Shown here: positions 56,991-64,000 of the stretch, in pieces
Numbering within the stretch: position 1 is the stretch's first letter
Layout: the number at the start of each line of letters is the position of its first letter
Source of the DNA: Sphingorhabdus sp. EL138
Lineage (GTDB): Bacteria > Pseudomonadota > Alphaproteobacteria > Sphingomonadales > Sphingomonadaceae
Direction: 5' to 3'
Assembly (NCBI RefSeq): GCF_900258045.1
Contig: NZ_OGVD01000004.1
Span: forward strand, 1,488,001-1,552,000
DNA: 64,000 nt
The notes under the pieces: generated by a model
The model's input: the letters and a program-made list of their open reading frames with translations, nothing else
Databases searched by the model: none
What the model was told of the DNA's origin: nothing
Made by a program: the position numbers and the translations under genes

Positions 56991-58526
56991 ATGAGCGCAT
57001 TTGGTAAGAAAAATGGATTAGGTGGCGGCAGACCGTCATTTGGCGTCGCAAAACCTATGTCTGGTGGTGGGGGAAAGAAACCTACCGATCCGGAAGATCT
57101 GGAAAAACCAGCAGGTGGCAGCCAGTTTCCACCCATAGATGCTGTCCCGCTTCCTGGCGAACAGCAATCCTCTGAAGCGCCTGCTCCAGATAAAGACGAT
57201 GCAATGTCGCGCCTTGCCGAGCGGTCCAATCCACTACCGGAAGAAGGCGACAAGGATGAGGGCTTTGGCGCATCCGTCCACAAGATTAAAGAGCAGGTGC
57301 TTCCGCGTTTGCTGGAACGGGTTGACCCAGAAGCTGCGGCAACCCTCAACAAGGAAGAGCTGACCGAGGAATTCCGCCCGATCATCATGGAAGTGCTGAC
57401 CGAGCTAAAACTGACATTGAACCGGCGCGAGCAATTTGCGCTGGAGAAAGTGCTAGTTGATGAACTGCTTGGCTTTGGACCTCTTGAAGAGCTGCTCCAG
57501 GATCCGGACATTTCCGATATCATGGTGAACGGTCCTGAACAGACCTACATCGAGAAAAAGGGTAAGCTGGAAATCGCGCCGATTCAGTTCCGCGATGAAG
57601 AACATCTCTTCCAGATCGCACAGCGTATCGTGAACCAGGTTGGCCGCCGCGTCGACCAGACCACGCCGCTTGCCGATGCGCGCTTGGCCGATGGTTCTCG
57701 TGTGAACGTCATTGTGCCGCCGCTTAGCCTTAAAGGCACGGCCATCTCCATTCGTAAATTCTCCGACAAACCGATTACCCTCGATATGATGCAAGGCTTT
57801 GGTTCTATGTCCACGGCCATGTGTACCGCACTGAAAATTGCCGGTGCCTGCCGATTCAATGTCGTTATCTCTGGCGGTACGGGTTCTGGTAAAACGACCA
57901 TGCTCAACGCCATGTCGAAAATGATCGATCCCGGCGAGCGCGTACTTACCATCGAGGATGCTGCCGAGCTTCGCCTGCAACAACCGCACTGGTTGCCGCT
58001 AGAAACCCGCCCGCCAAATCTTGAAGGCGAAGGCGCTATTACCATTGGTGACCTTGTGAAAAACGCCCTGCGTATGCGTCCCGACCGGATCATCCTGGGT
58101 GAGATTCGTGGCGCGGAATGTTTTGACCTTCTCGCCGCCATGAACACCGGCCATGATGGCTCCATGTGTACGCTTCACGCCAACTCTCCGCGCGAGTGTC
58201 TTGGCCGTATGGAAAACATGATTTTGATGGGTGATATCAAGATCCCCAAAGAGGCGATTTCACGCCAGATTGCAGAATCCGTTGACCTGATTGTACAGGT
58301 GAAGCGTCTGCGCGACGGTTCACGCCGTACCACCAACATTACCGAAGTTATCGGGATGGAAGGGGACGTGATCGTGACACAGGAATTGTTCAAATATCAA
58401 TATCTGGACGAGGATGCCGACGGCAAGATCATTGGTGAATATCAGTCATCAGGCCTGCGCCCCTATACGCTTGAAAAAGCGCGGCAATATGGCTTTGAAC
58501 AGCCCCTGCTTGAGGCTTGTCTCTAA
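56991..58526 (+). CDS. cpaF: CpaF-type secretion ATPase
   Basis: 511 residues from the ATG at 56991 (GGAGAG ahead). A Gly/Pro-rich N-terminus leads into the ATPase: ISGGTGSGKTTMLNAMSKMI (Walker A, about 290-309), LTIEDAAELRLQQPHWLPLE, and MNTGHDGSMCTLHANSPREC. It powers Flp/Tad pilus assembly. No other tad or cpa gene is seen on either side in this window, so it stands apart from its usual cluster here. Its end overlaps the converging regulator gene by four bases. Confidence 0.9.
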   Translation: MSAFGKKNGLGGGRPSFGVAKPMSGGGGKKPTDPEDLEKPAGGSQFPPIDAVPLPGEQQSSEAPAPDKDDAMSRLAERSNPLPEEGDKDEGFGASVHKIKEQVLPRLLERVDPEAAATLNKEELTEEFRPIIMEVLTELKLTLNRREQFALEKVLVDELLGFGPLEELLQDPDISDIMVNGPEQTYIEKKGKLEIAPIQFRDEEHLFQIAQRIVNQVGRRVDQTTPLADARLADGSRVNVIVPPLSLKGTAISIRKFSDKPITLDMMQGFGSMSTAMCTALKIAGACRFNVVISGGTGSGKTTMLNAMSKMIDPGERVLTIEDAAELRLQQPHWLPLETRPPNLEGEGAITIGDLVKNALRMRPDRIILGEIRGAECFDLLAAMNTGHDGSMCTLHANSPRECLGRMENMILMGDIKIPKEAISRQIAESVDLIVQVKRLRDGSRRTTNITEVIGMEGDVIVTQELFKYQYLDEDADGKIIGEYQSSGLRPYTLEKARQYGFEQPLLEACL

Positions 58527-59062
58527 GACATCTCTAACGCTTCGGCGAGATATTTGCCGTTTTTCGCGAGAAGATATTCCGTTGTCGGCGGGAAACCATC
58601 CAATACATTCCTTTGCACAAGCTGCTGCGCCGTTGTCGTCTTCAGACTGAGCGAAACTGCGCGTGGTGATGCCTCGGGCAAAGCCCGTTCTATCGCACTG
58701 AAACGGTTCCGCCCTGCGGCCAGGACGTGAACCAGCGGTAAGGTCCAGCGAGTCATATCCTGCACAGGAATTTCCAGGCGGTCCTGCGTCTTGATGACAG
58801 AACTGGCAACCTTCGCCAGTGCCTCGCCGCTTTCGGTCAGTAGATATTCGGGACGTAGCGGATGACCATGACCCGGATTGCGTATCACCCAACCGGCCTC
58901 GATCAGCTGTTCAAGAGCACGGGACAGGCTGTCACGCGACAGACCAACGCGATTCAATATCTCCACGAACCGAGCGCCCTTACCAGAAAGCACTGCCAAT
59001 ATCGCAATCGTCCAGCGATAGCGACTGAGCGCAAGAACCGTGGATAAAGGCAAAATTGACAT
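58523..59062 (-). CDS. HxlR-like regulator with two winged-helix domains
   Basis: 179 residues that split into two similar halves, each starting with RWT: YRWTIAILAVLSGKGARFVE (about residue 15) and TRWTLPLVHVLAAGRNRFSA (about residue 104). Each ends in an EYLL wing (RPEYLLTESGEALA and TEYLLAKNGKYLAEA). The first half has the clearer helix-turn-helix (GLSRDSLSRALEQLIEAGWV). HxlR proteins usually dimerise with one domain each, so this may be a dimer in one chain. The divergent VOC gene is the likely target. Confidence 0.75.
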   Translation of the reverse strand: MSILPLSTVLALSRYRWTIAILAVLSGKGARFVEILNRVGLSRDSLSRALEQLIEAGWVIRNPGHGHPLRPEYLLTESGEALAKVASSVIKTQDRLEIPVQDMTRWTLPLVHVLAAGRNRFSAIERALPEASPRAVSLSLKTTTAQQLVQRNVLDGFPPTTEYLLAKNGKYLAEALEMS

Positions 59063-59126
59063 AATATTTAATCTACTATACTTTTCTGACTATAAATCAA
59101 GCACGAGTCGAAAGGAAATTTTCCAC

Positions 59127-59498
59127 ATGGCAATGAATTATGACGGCGATTTAACCGTTTCAGTGGGCGTTAGCGACATTGATACGGCCATCGAATGGTA
59201 TTCAAAAATCCTCGATTTCGAGCTGTTATATAAAAATGCTGAAATTGCTTGGGGAGAAATGTCCACGGGATTGGCAAACGTCAATCTCGGCCTCAGCCAG
59301 GTCGAAACAGTCCAACATGGCGGCGGTGCCACTCCTGTCTGGGGTGTGAAGGACATAGTTGAGGCAAAAGCCAGTTTGGACGCGGCGAAAGTGAAACAAG
59401 ACGGCGAAATTCAGCATATTCCCGGTTTAGTGAAACTTCTCACTTTCTACGATCCCGACGGCAATGCGATGATGCTGTTCGAGAATGACAGCCAATGA
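59127..59498 (+). CDS. VOC family protein (glyoxalase-like)
   Basis: 123 residues from the ATG at 59127, AAGGAA ahead. TVSVGVSDIDTAIEWYSKIL, GATPVWGVKDIVEAKASLDA and KLLTFYDPDGNAMMLFEND form one glyoxalase/bleomycin-resistance fold. It is likely to act as a dimer; metal ligands are not clear. It overlaps the following gene by four bases (ATGA), and lies 64 bases from the divergent double winged-helix regulator. Confidence 0.85.
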   Translation: MAMNYDGDLTVSVGVSDIDTAIEWYSKILDFELLYKNAEIAWGEMSTGLANVNLGLSQVETVQHGGGATPVWGVKDIVEAKASLDAAKVKQDGEIQHIPGLVKLLTFYDPDGNAMMLFENDSQ

Positions 59499-60010
59499 CA
59501 TCAGCGTTGTTGTGGCTACCGGTGATGTTGGCGATACAGACGTCAACGCCTGCGACTGGCAGAGACTTGTCCGATTGGCTACTTGGAAACTGGACTGGCA
59601 AGGGCGCATTGTTCGAGCAGCCAGCCAGCATGTCTCTTTCCGTTTGCCCCTTGGCCGGAGACCGTGGACTGATGCTCGACTATCAGGTCACGGGAGAAGG
59701 CAGTCCCCCAATCCGTTTTGCGGGTCATGCAGATTATATTCCGGATGGCCAAAATCGATGGCGCGGCCGCTGGACGGGCACTAATGGTGTGGACCACGAT
59801 TTGACTGCTCTCGCATCCTATGACTCATTCGTTGCCACTTGGAAAAATGCTGCGGTTGAGACAGGTAGAACGCACTATGAACGCATTGCGCCCAGACAGC
59901 TCAGAGTGACGGATTATGTCTTGCGAGACGGTGGACGGTTTGAGCAATTTGCCAGTGCTGACTATGTTCGCAATTCAGCTTGTCCAGTATTGACCAAAAA
60001 GGGTCAGTGA
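59495..60010 (+). CDS. Secreted hypothetical protein (DUF1579/lipocalin-like)
   Basis: 171 residues. A short signal (ALLWLPVMLAIQTSTPATG) leads to a mature protein with LSDWLLGNWTGKGALFEQPA and GQNRWRGRWTGTNGVDHDLT, the 'WxGxWTG' style of small calycin-like barrels that bind lipids or small molecules. Cysteines at about 51 and 163 could pair. Function unknown. It is translated with the VOC gene through an ATGA overlap. Confidence 0.65.
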   Translation: MTSALLWLPVMLAIQTSTPATGRDLSDWLLGNWTGKGALFEQPASMSLSVCPLAGDRGLMLDYQVTGEGSPPIRFAGHADYIPDGQNRWRGRWTGTNGVDHDLTALASYDSFVATWKNAAVETGRTHYERIAPRQLRVTDYVLRDGGRFEQFASADYVRNSACPVLTKKGQ

Positions 60011-60195
60011 CCCTTAAACGCCAAACCGATGCTGATGGCGGCAAAGAGCAAAGACATGAGCATGACAAAGGGCCAAGGCATAAAGCCGACTTTTTCAATA
60101 TTCTTGCGATTGTTTCGGCGGCGTTCGGCGACTGCAGCAATTGCAGCAATCACAACGGCAACGCTGCCAGCAATCGCCCATCCACTTAAATCCAT
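60004..60195 (-). CDS. Small integral membrane protein
   Basis: 63 residues from the ATG at 60195. Two membrane helices (GWAIAGSVAVVIAAIAAVA and PFVMLMSLLFAAISIGLAF) are joined by a basic loop (ERRRNNRKNIEKVGFMPW), giving a hairpin with the loop in the cytoplasm. I associate very similar small proteins with sphingomonads, without known role. It overlaps the tail of the converging gene by seven bases and lies downstream of the valine-degradation operon on the same strand. Confidence 0.6.
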   Translation of the reverse strand: MDLSGWAIAGSVAVVIAAIAAVAERRRNNRKNIEKVGFMPWPFVMLMSLLFAAISIGLAFKGH

Positions 60196-60213
60196 CAACA
60201 AGGCCAAGATCGG

Positions 60214-61092
60214 TCAGTCATCCAGCATGTTGATAATGCCGGAAAAATCCATGCCGCCTTGCCCATTTGCTTCAGCATATTGCTCATAAAGCGTGCGTGC
60301 TTTTTCGCCCATCGGAACCTTTGCACCAGCACTTTCCGCCGCTTCCATCGCAAGACGCAGATCTTTTAACATCAATGCAGCAGCAAAACCGCCCTCATAG
60401 TCGTTATCCGCCGGGCTTTGCGGTCCAACACCTGGCACTGGGCAATAGCTTGTCATCGACCAGTTCTGGCCTGATGCCTTCGATGAAATATCATAGAAAT
60501 TCTGAAGGTCGAGGCCCAGCTTTTCGGCCATCTTGAATGTCTCGCAGGTCGCAATCATCGAAGCACCGAGAAGCATGTTGTTGCAGATCTTAGCTGCCTG
60601 CCCTGCGCCATTGTCACCGGCGTGTATGACGGCCTTGCCCATATCCGACAAAATAGGTTCGGCCCGTTTAAAGGCCTCTTCGCTGCCACCGACCATGAAG
60701 GTCAGGGTACCGCCATTGGCCGCTGCAATGCCGCCGGATACAGGAGCATCGACTGGTACGATATTCTTGGCCTTGGCCATGTCAGCTACATCCCGTGCGC
60801 TATCGACGTCGATGGTCGAGCAATCCAGTACCAACGTGCCGGGTCCGGCATTGATGATCACATCATTGGCATAAACAGACCGGACATGTTTGCCCGCCGG
60901 CAGCATTGTTACCACGGCTTCCATGTGGCGGACAGCATCGGCGGCATCACTGACAGGATGACAACCCGCTTCCCCAGCCTTGGCGAGCGCTTCGCCAGAC
61001 AAGTCAAAGGCATGCACTTCATGCCCCGCCTTCGCCAGATTGGCGGCCATCCCGCCGCCCATATTGCCGAGACCGATAAATCCGATTTTCAT
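60214..61092 (-). CDS. mmsB: 3-hydroxyisobutyrate dehydrogenase
   Basis: 292 residues from the ATG at 61092, with AAGGGG nine bases ahead. The NAD site is KIGFIGLGNMGGGMAANLAK; DAPVSGGIAAANGGTLTFMV is the substrate-binding block and GAGQAAKICNNML holds the catalytic lysine. It oxidises 3-hydroxyisobutyrate to methylmalonate semialdehyde in valine breakdown. Last gene of the operon. Confidence 0.93.
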   Translation of the reverse strand: MKIGFIGLGNMGGGMAANLAKAGHEVHAFDLSGEALAKAGEAGCHPVSDAADAVRHMEAVVTMLPAGKHVRSVYANDVIINAGPGTLVLDCSTIDVDSARDVADMAKAKNIVPVDAPVSGGIAAANGGTLTFMVGGSEEAFKRAEPILSDMGKAVIHAGDNGAGQAAKICNNMLLGASMIATCETFKMAEKLGLDLQNFYDISSKASGQNWSMTSYCPVPGVGPQSPADNDYEGGFAAALMLKDLRLAMEAAESAGAKVPMGEKARTLYEQYAEANGQGGMDFSGIINMLDD

Positions 61093-61094
61093 GT

Positions 61095-61877
61095 TTAGCG
61101 CCCCTTCCATTTGCCTTCACGCTTCTCGATAAACGCAGCCATGCCTTCAGCCTTGTCTTCGGTAGCGGTCAGTATCTGGAACAGGCGGCGCTCGTGCAGC
61201 AGGCCCTGATCAAGCATGGTTTCAAATGCGGCATTGACCATTTCCTTGTTCACCTGGATGGCCATCGGCGGCATCGAGGCAATTGTTCCAGCGGCTTTGA
61301 TAGCTTCGTCAACAAGTTGATCGTGAGGCACGACCCGCGCCACGAGACCTGATCGTTCCGCTTCTTCTGCGTCCATCATCCGGCCCGTCAAACACAAGTC
61401 CATCGATTTGGACTTGCCCACCGCGCGGGTCAGGCGCTGTGACCCTCCCATGCCCGGTGCAACACCCAGTTTGATTTCCGGCTGACCAAATTTGGCGTTT
61501 TCACTGGCAATGATGAAATCCGCCATCATCGCCAATTCACAGCCACCCCCCAGTGCGAAGCCGTTCACCGCCGCTATCCACGGTTTGCGTGTTGTCTTGA
61601 CAATCTGACTGGTCCACTTGGAGAAAAAATCCTCCAGATAGAAATCAGCCGCAGACTTCTCGAACATTTCCTTGATGTCGGCGCCTGCTGCAAAGGCCTT
61701 GTCACCCGACCCCGTCAGAACCGCGCAAAGCTGCGTTTCGTCCGCTTCAAAGGCTGCAAAGGCACTGATCAATTCATCCAGAACCTCACTATTCAACGCA
61801 TTGAGTGACTTGGGCCGATTCAGCGTAATCAGCGTTACTTGCCCTTTTTGTTCGGTCAGAATTGTTTCGTAAGTCAT
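61095..61877 (-). CDS. Enoyl-CoA hydratase
   Basis: 260 residues from the ATG at 61877, which overlaps the previous stop (ATGA); a start at 61889 is possible. The crotonase fold has [37 protein letters not shown] (oxyanion and first catalytic Glu region, about 103-122) and [20 protein letters not shown] with the second catalytic Glu upstream. Both glutamates of hydratases appear present. In this context it hydrates methacrylyl-CoA. Confidence 0.9.
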   Translation of the reverse strand: MTYETILTEQKGQVTLITLNRPKSLNALNSEVLDELISAFAAFEADETQLCAVLTGSGDKAFAAGADIKEMFEKSAADFYLEDFFSKWTSQIVKTTRKPWIAAVNGFALGGGCELAMMADFIIASENAKFGQPEIKLGVAPGMGGSQRLTRAVGKSKSMDLCLTGRMMDAEEAERSGLVARVVPHDQLVDEAIKAAGTIASMPPMAIQVNKEMVNAAFETMLDQGLLHERRLFQILTATEDKAEGMAAFIEKREGKWKGR

Positions 61878-62917
61878 AGCGGTTTCCATTCCTCATCTGC
61901 GGGTAACGGCGCAAAAATACTGTCGATCAATGCGTCACTTGTATCTTCCGGTGTTGCGGGATCCCATTTGGGATTGTTATCCTTGTCGACAATCAACGCG
62001 CGAACGCCCTCGATAAAGTCGTGCCGAACCAACACGCGTGCCCCAATGCGATATTCATTGCGCATTTCGTCGGCAAATGTTTCCATCGCCGCCCCTTCTT
62101 TCAGTTGACGCAGCGCTACTTTGCAGGTTTGCGGGCTTTTCGTGCCTAGCGTATCCCGTTCTTTCGCGGCCCAATCACTGTCGTCTGCGTCCAAGGCCGC
62201 GAGTATCTCTTCATACACATCCGAAGCAAAGAGTTTGTCGATCTTGCCTAGATTGTCAGTAATGCGTGCCGCTGGCACAACGTCAGACAATTGACCCAAT
62301 ATCCCGTCTATCCGATCTGGGTTTTCGCTGATCCGTTCTTTCGCTTCTGCAAGTTTCTCGGATTGCAAATAATGCGTCGCCAAACCCACTTCCCTACATT
62401 CCGCACCATCAAGCCGCGCACCGGTAAGCGCGAGAAACTGGCCTAAACGCCCTGCGAGCCGCGACAGGAACCAACCGCCACCAACATCTGGAAACAGACC
62501 AATACCGGTTTCCGGCATGGCAAAGCGGGTATTTTCTGTCGCAATCCGGTATTTGGCTGGCTGTGAAATACCAACACCACCGCCCATGGTAATACCGTCC
62601 ATGAAGGCGATCACGGGTTTTGGATATTCGAACAACAGATGGTTGAGCTGATACTCGGTATAGAAAAATTCCCTGCCCTCTTTTCCGTCTTTTTTACCGG
62701 ACGCTTGCAACATAGCGATGTCACCGCCTGCACAAAATCCGCGACCCTCGCTATGATCAATCAACACGGCTTCAACGCTATCGTCATCGCGCCATTCAAT
62801 CAGCGTATCACGCATAGCTTCACACATGGCGAGATTCAGCGAATGTATAACTTTAGGGCGGTTCAGGCTGATATGCCCGACACGGCCGGTTTTCCTGATG
62901 ATGAGATCTTCGGTCAT
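61874..62917 (-). CDS. 3-hydroxyisobutyryl-CoA hydrolase
   Basis: 347 residues, a crotonase-fold hydrolase longer than the hydratases. [40 protein letters not shown] and [20 protein letters not shown] are the HIBCH signature. The C-terminal extra domain (RKGDTL-like [20 protein letters not shown]) is present. It frees 3-hydroxyisobutyrate from CoA, the step that makes the valine pathway distinct from that of isoleucine. Confidence 0.92.
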   Translation of the reverse strand: MTEDLIIRKTGRVGHISLNRPKVIHSLNLAMCEAMRDTLIEWRDDDSVEAVLIDHSEGRGFCAGGDIAMLQASGKKDGKEGREFFYTEYQLNHLLFEYPKPVIAFMDGITMGGGVGISQPAKYRIATENTRFAMPETGIGLFPDVGGGWFLSRLAGRLGQFLALTGARLDGAECREVGLATHYLQSEKLAEAKERISENPDRIDGILGQLSDVVPAARITDNLGKIDKLFASDVYEEILAALDADDSDWAAKERDTLGTKSPQTCKVALRQLKEGAAMETFADEMRNEYRIGARVLVRHDFIEGVRALIVDKDNNPKWDPATPEDTSDALIDSIFAPLPADEEWKPL

Positions 62918-62953
62918 TTTATCTTTCTAGTTTTGGCCAATCTTGCGATGCGC

Positions 62954-64000
62954 TTATTGCCTGAGCATTTCACGTGATACAATCATCCGCATGACTTGGT
63001 TGGTGCCTTCAAGGATCGAGTGGACACGCAGATCGCGCCAGAAGCGCTCGATCGGATAGTCCTGCAAATAGCCATATCCGCCAAAAAGCTGCAACGCATC
63101 GTTGACGATCTTTGATCCGTTGTCAGTCGCCAGGCGTTTTGCCATCGCGGCAAATTTGGTTTTGTCGGGGGCACCCTGCGTCACTTTTACCGCCGCCATG
63201 TAAAGCAGAGCACGTGAGGATTCCAGATCAGTAGCCATGTCGGCCAGCATGAACTGGGTGTTCTGGAAGTCGCTGATGCTCTTCCCAAATTGCTTGCGCT
63301 CCTTGGTATAGGCAACAGCCTCATCGAGACAACGCTGAGCTCCGCCTAGTGAACAGGCACCAATATTCAGCCGACCACCGTCAAGGCCTGCCATGGCGAT
63401 GCGAAAGCCCTCACCTTCGCCGCCGACACGGTTTTCAATCGGCACGCGCACATTGTCGAAATTGACCTGAGCGGTTGGTTGCGAATGCCAACCGAGCTTC
63501 TTTTCATTCGCGCCGAAGCTGACGCCTTCCATATCCTTTTCGATGACCAGACAAGTTACGCCACTGGCGCCATCATCCGAGGTCCGCGTCATCGTGACGT
63601 AAAGCTCATTCTCTCCGCCACCGGAAATAAACGCCTTTGATCCGCTTACGACATAGTGATCGCCATCTCTGACCGCTTTGGTCTTCAGCGATGCTGCATC
63701 CGAACCGGCACCCGGTTCGGTCAGGCAATAGCTGGAGATTTTCTCCATGCTGATCAGGTCGGGCAGATATTTGTCCTTCACCGCCTGCGCGCCGAATGTA
63801 TCGATCATCCAGGCCGCCATATTGTGGATGGAGATAAACGCACTGGTTGAAGGACAGCCATAGGCCATGGCTTCCATAATGATCGCGCTTTCCAGCCGGC
63901 CGAGGCCAATGCCGCCGGACTCCTCGGACACATAAATTCCGCCGAAACCCAGTTCTGCGCTTTGTTTGATGACATCGCGCGGAAAGATATGCTCTTCGTC
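62954..64000 (-). CDS. Acyl-CoA dehydrogenase, probably isobutyryl-CoA (partial)
   Basis: The frame runs from its stop at 62954 to the right edge, about 348 residues of the usual ~380; the N-terminus is outside. SSYCLTEPGAGSDAASLKTK is the FAD/substrate motif, SGSKAFISGGGENELYVTMT follows, and FGGYGYLQDYPIERFWRDLR plus HSILEGTNQVMRMIVSREML close the C-terminus with the arginine and the glutamate region of the family. Given the next three genes it should oxidise isobutyryl-CoA to methacrylyl-CoA. Confidence 0.88.
   Translation of the reverse strand, partial: DEEHIFPRDVIKQSAELGFGGIYVSEESGGIGLGRLESAIIMEAMAYGCPSTSAFISIHNMAAWMIDTFGAQAVKDKYLPDLISMEKISSYCLTEPGAGSDAASLKTKAVRDGDHYVVSGSKAFISGGGENELYVTMTRTSDDGASGVTCLVIEKDMEGVSFGANEKKLGWHSQPTAQVNFDNVRVPIENRVGGEGEGFRIAMAGLDGGRLNIGACSLGGAQRCLDEAVAYTKERKQFGKSISDFQNTQFMLADMATDLESSRALLYMAAVKVTQGAPDKTKFAAMAKRLATDNGSKIVNDALQLFGGYGYLQDYPIERFWRDLRVHSILEGTNQVMRMIVSREMLRQ

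Overview
The window looks like chromosome from a motile alphaproteobacterium, most likely Sphingomonadales (Sphingopyxis/Sphingorhabdus-like). The call rests on protein types I associate with sphingomonads (the 'vgr-related' HEMVHVWQ protein at 15.3 kb, the membrane protein next to radC, the 63-aa membrane protein at 60.0 kb), on the hrcA-grpE and atpHAGDC arrangements, and on TGTCCGC-type intergenic palindromes. No search could be run, so the placement is inference. Most of the window is housekeeping DNA with dense, often overlapping genes. I see no rRNA, tRNA, CRISPR array, prophage or transposase.

Layout. 0-4.3 kb: end of a flagellar operon (flgJ end, flgK, flgL), then the stator pair motA-motB. 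4.3-4.8 kb: gene-free DNA with several strong hairpins and a candidate small RNA. 4.8-7.3 kb: sthA transhydrogenase coupled to a GGDEF diguanylate cyclase. 7.6-11.1 kb: a poorly characterised block with two small paralogous proteins flanking a membrane protein, radC, a winged-helix protein, and a LuxR-type helix-turn-helix protein with a C-terminal membrane anchor plus partner. 11.4-14.7 kb: dnaK-dnaJ with a visible heat-shock (RpoH-type) promoter and a REPIN-like double hairpin between the genes. 14.8-16.8 kb: copper chaperone, small metalloprotease-like protein, a GIY-YIG gene framed by inverted palindromes, a zinc-ribbon protein and a DUF465 protein. 17-24.4 kb: MATE pump, M28 peptidase, VOC/NTF2-like pair with divergent TetR, M1 aminopeptidase lipoprotein, glycine-zipper lipoprotein.

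25-34 kb: GntP-like permease, GNAT, PadR, hrcA-grpE, a lipoprotein, rph-rdgB, a CAP-domain lipoprotein with a Pro-Thr linker, hemW, xerC. 34.3-39 kb: a large unrecognised secreted protein, then a divergent response regulator / 7TM histidine kinase pair. 39-49 kb: rsmI-yraN-gshB with a divergent LpoA-like lipoprotein, transaldolase, DUF4197, priA, a membrane-bound trypsin-like protease, an MFS pump. 49-56.8 kb: ada with a PEP-mutase-family enzyme, atpHAGDC, an EamA transporter. 57-60.2 kb: cpaF and a VOC gene with a divergent duplicated winged-helix regulator. 60.2-64 kb: a valine-degradation operon (acyl-CoA dehydrogenase, 3-hydroxyisobutyryl-CoA hydrolase, enoyl-CoA hydratase, 3-hydroxyisobutyrate dehydrogenase) running off the right edge.

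The least explained parts are the GIY-YIG gene framed by inverted palindromes, the 7.6-11.1 kb block with its paralogous microproteins and out-of-frame gene overlap, the hairpin-rich 4.3-4.8 kb stretch, and the secreted Ala/Gly/Lys-rich protein at 34.3-36.0 kb. None is demonstrably a new system; each is a testable lead.
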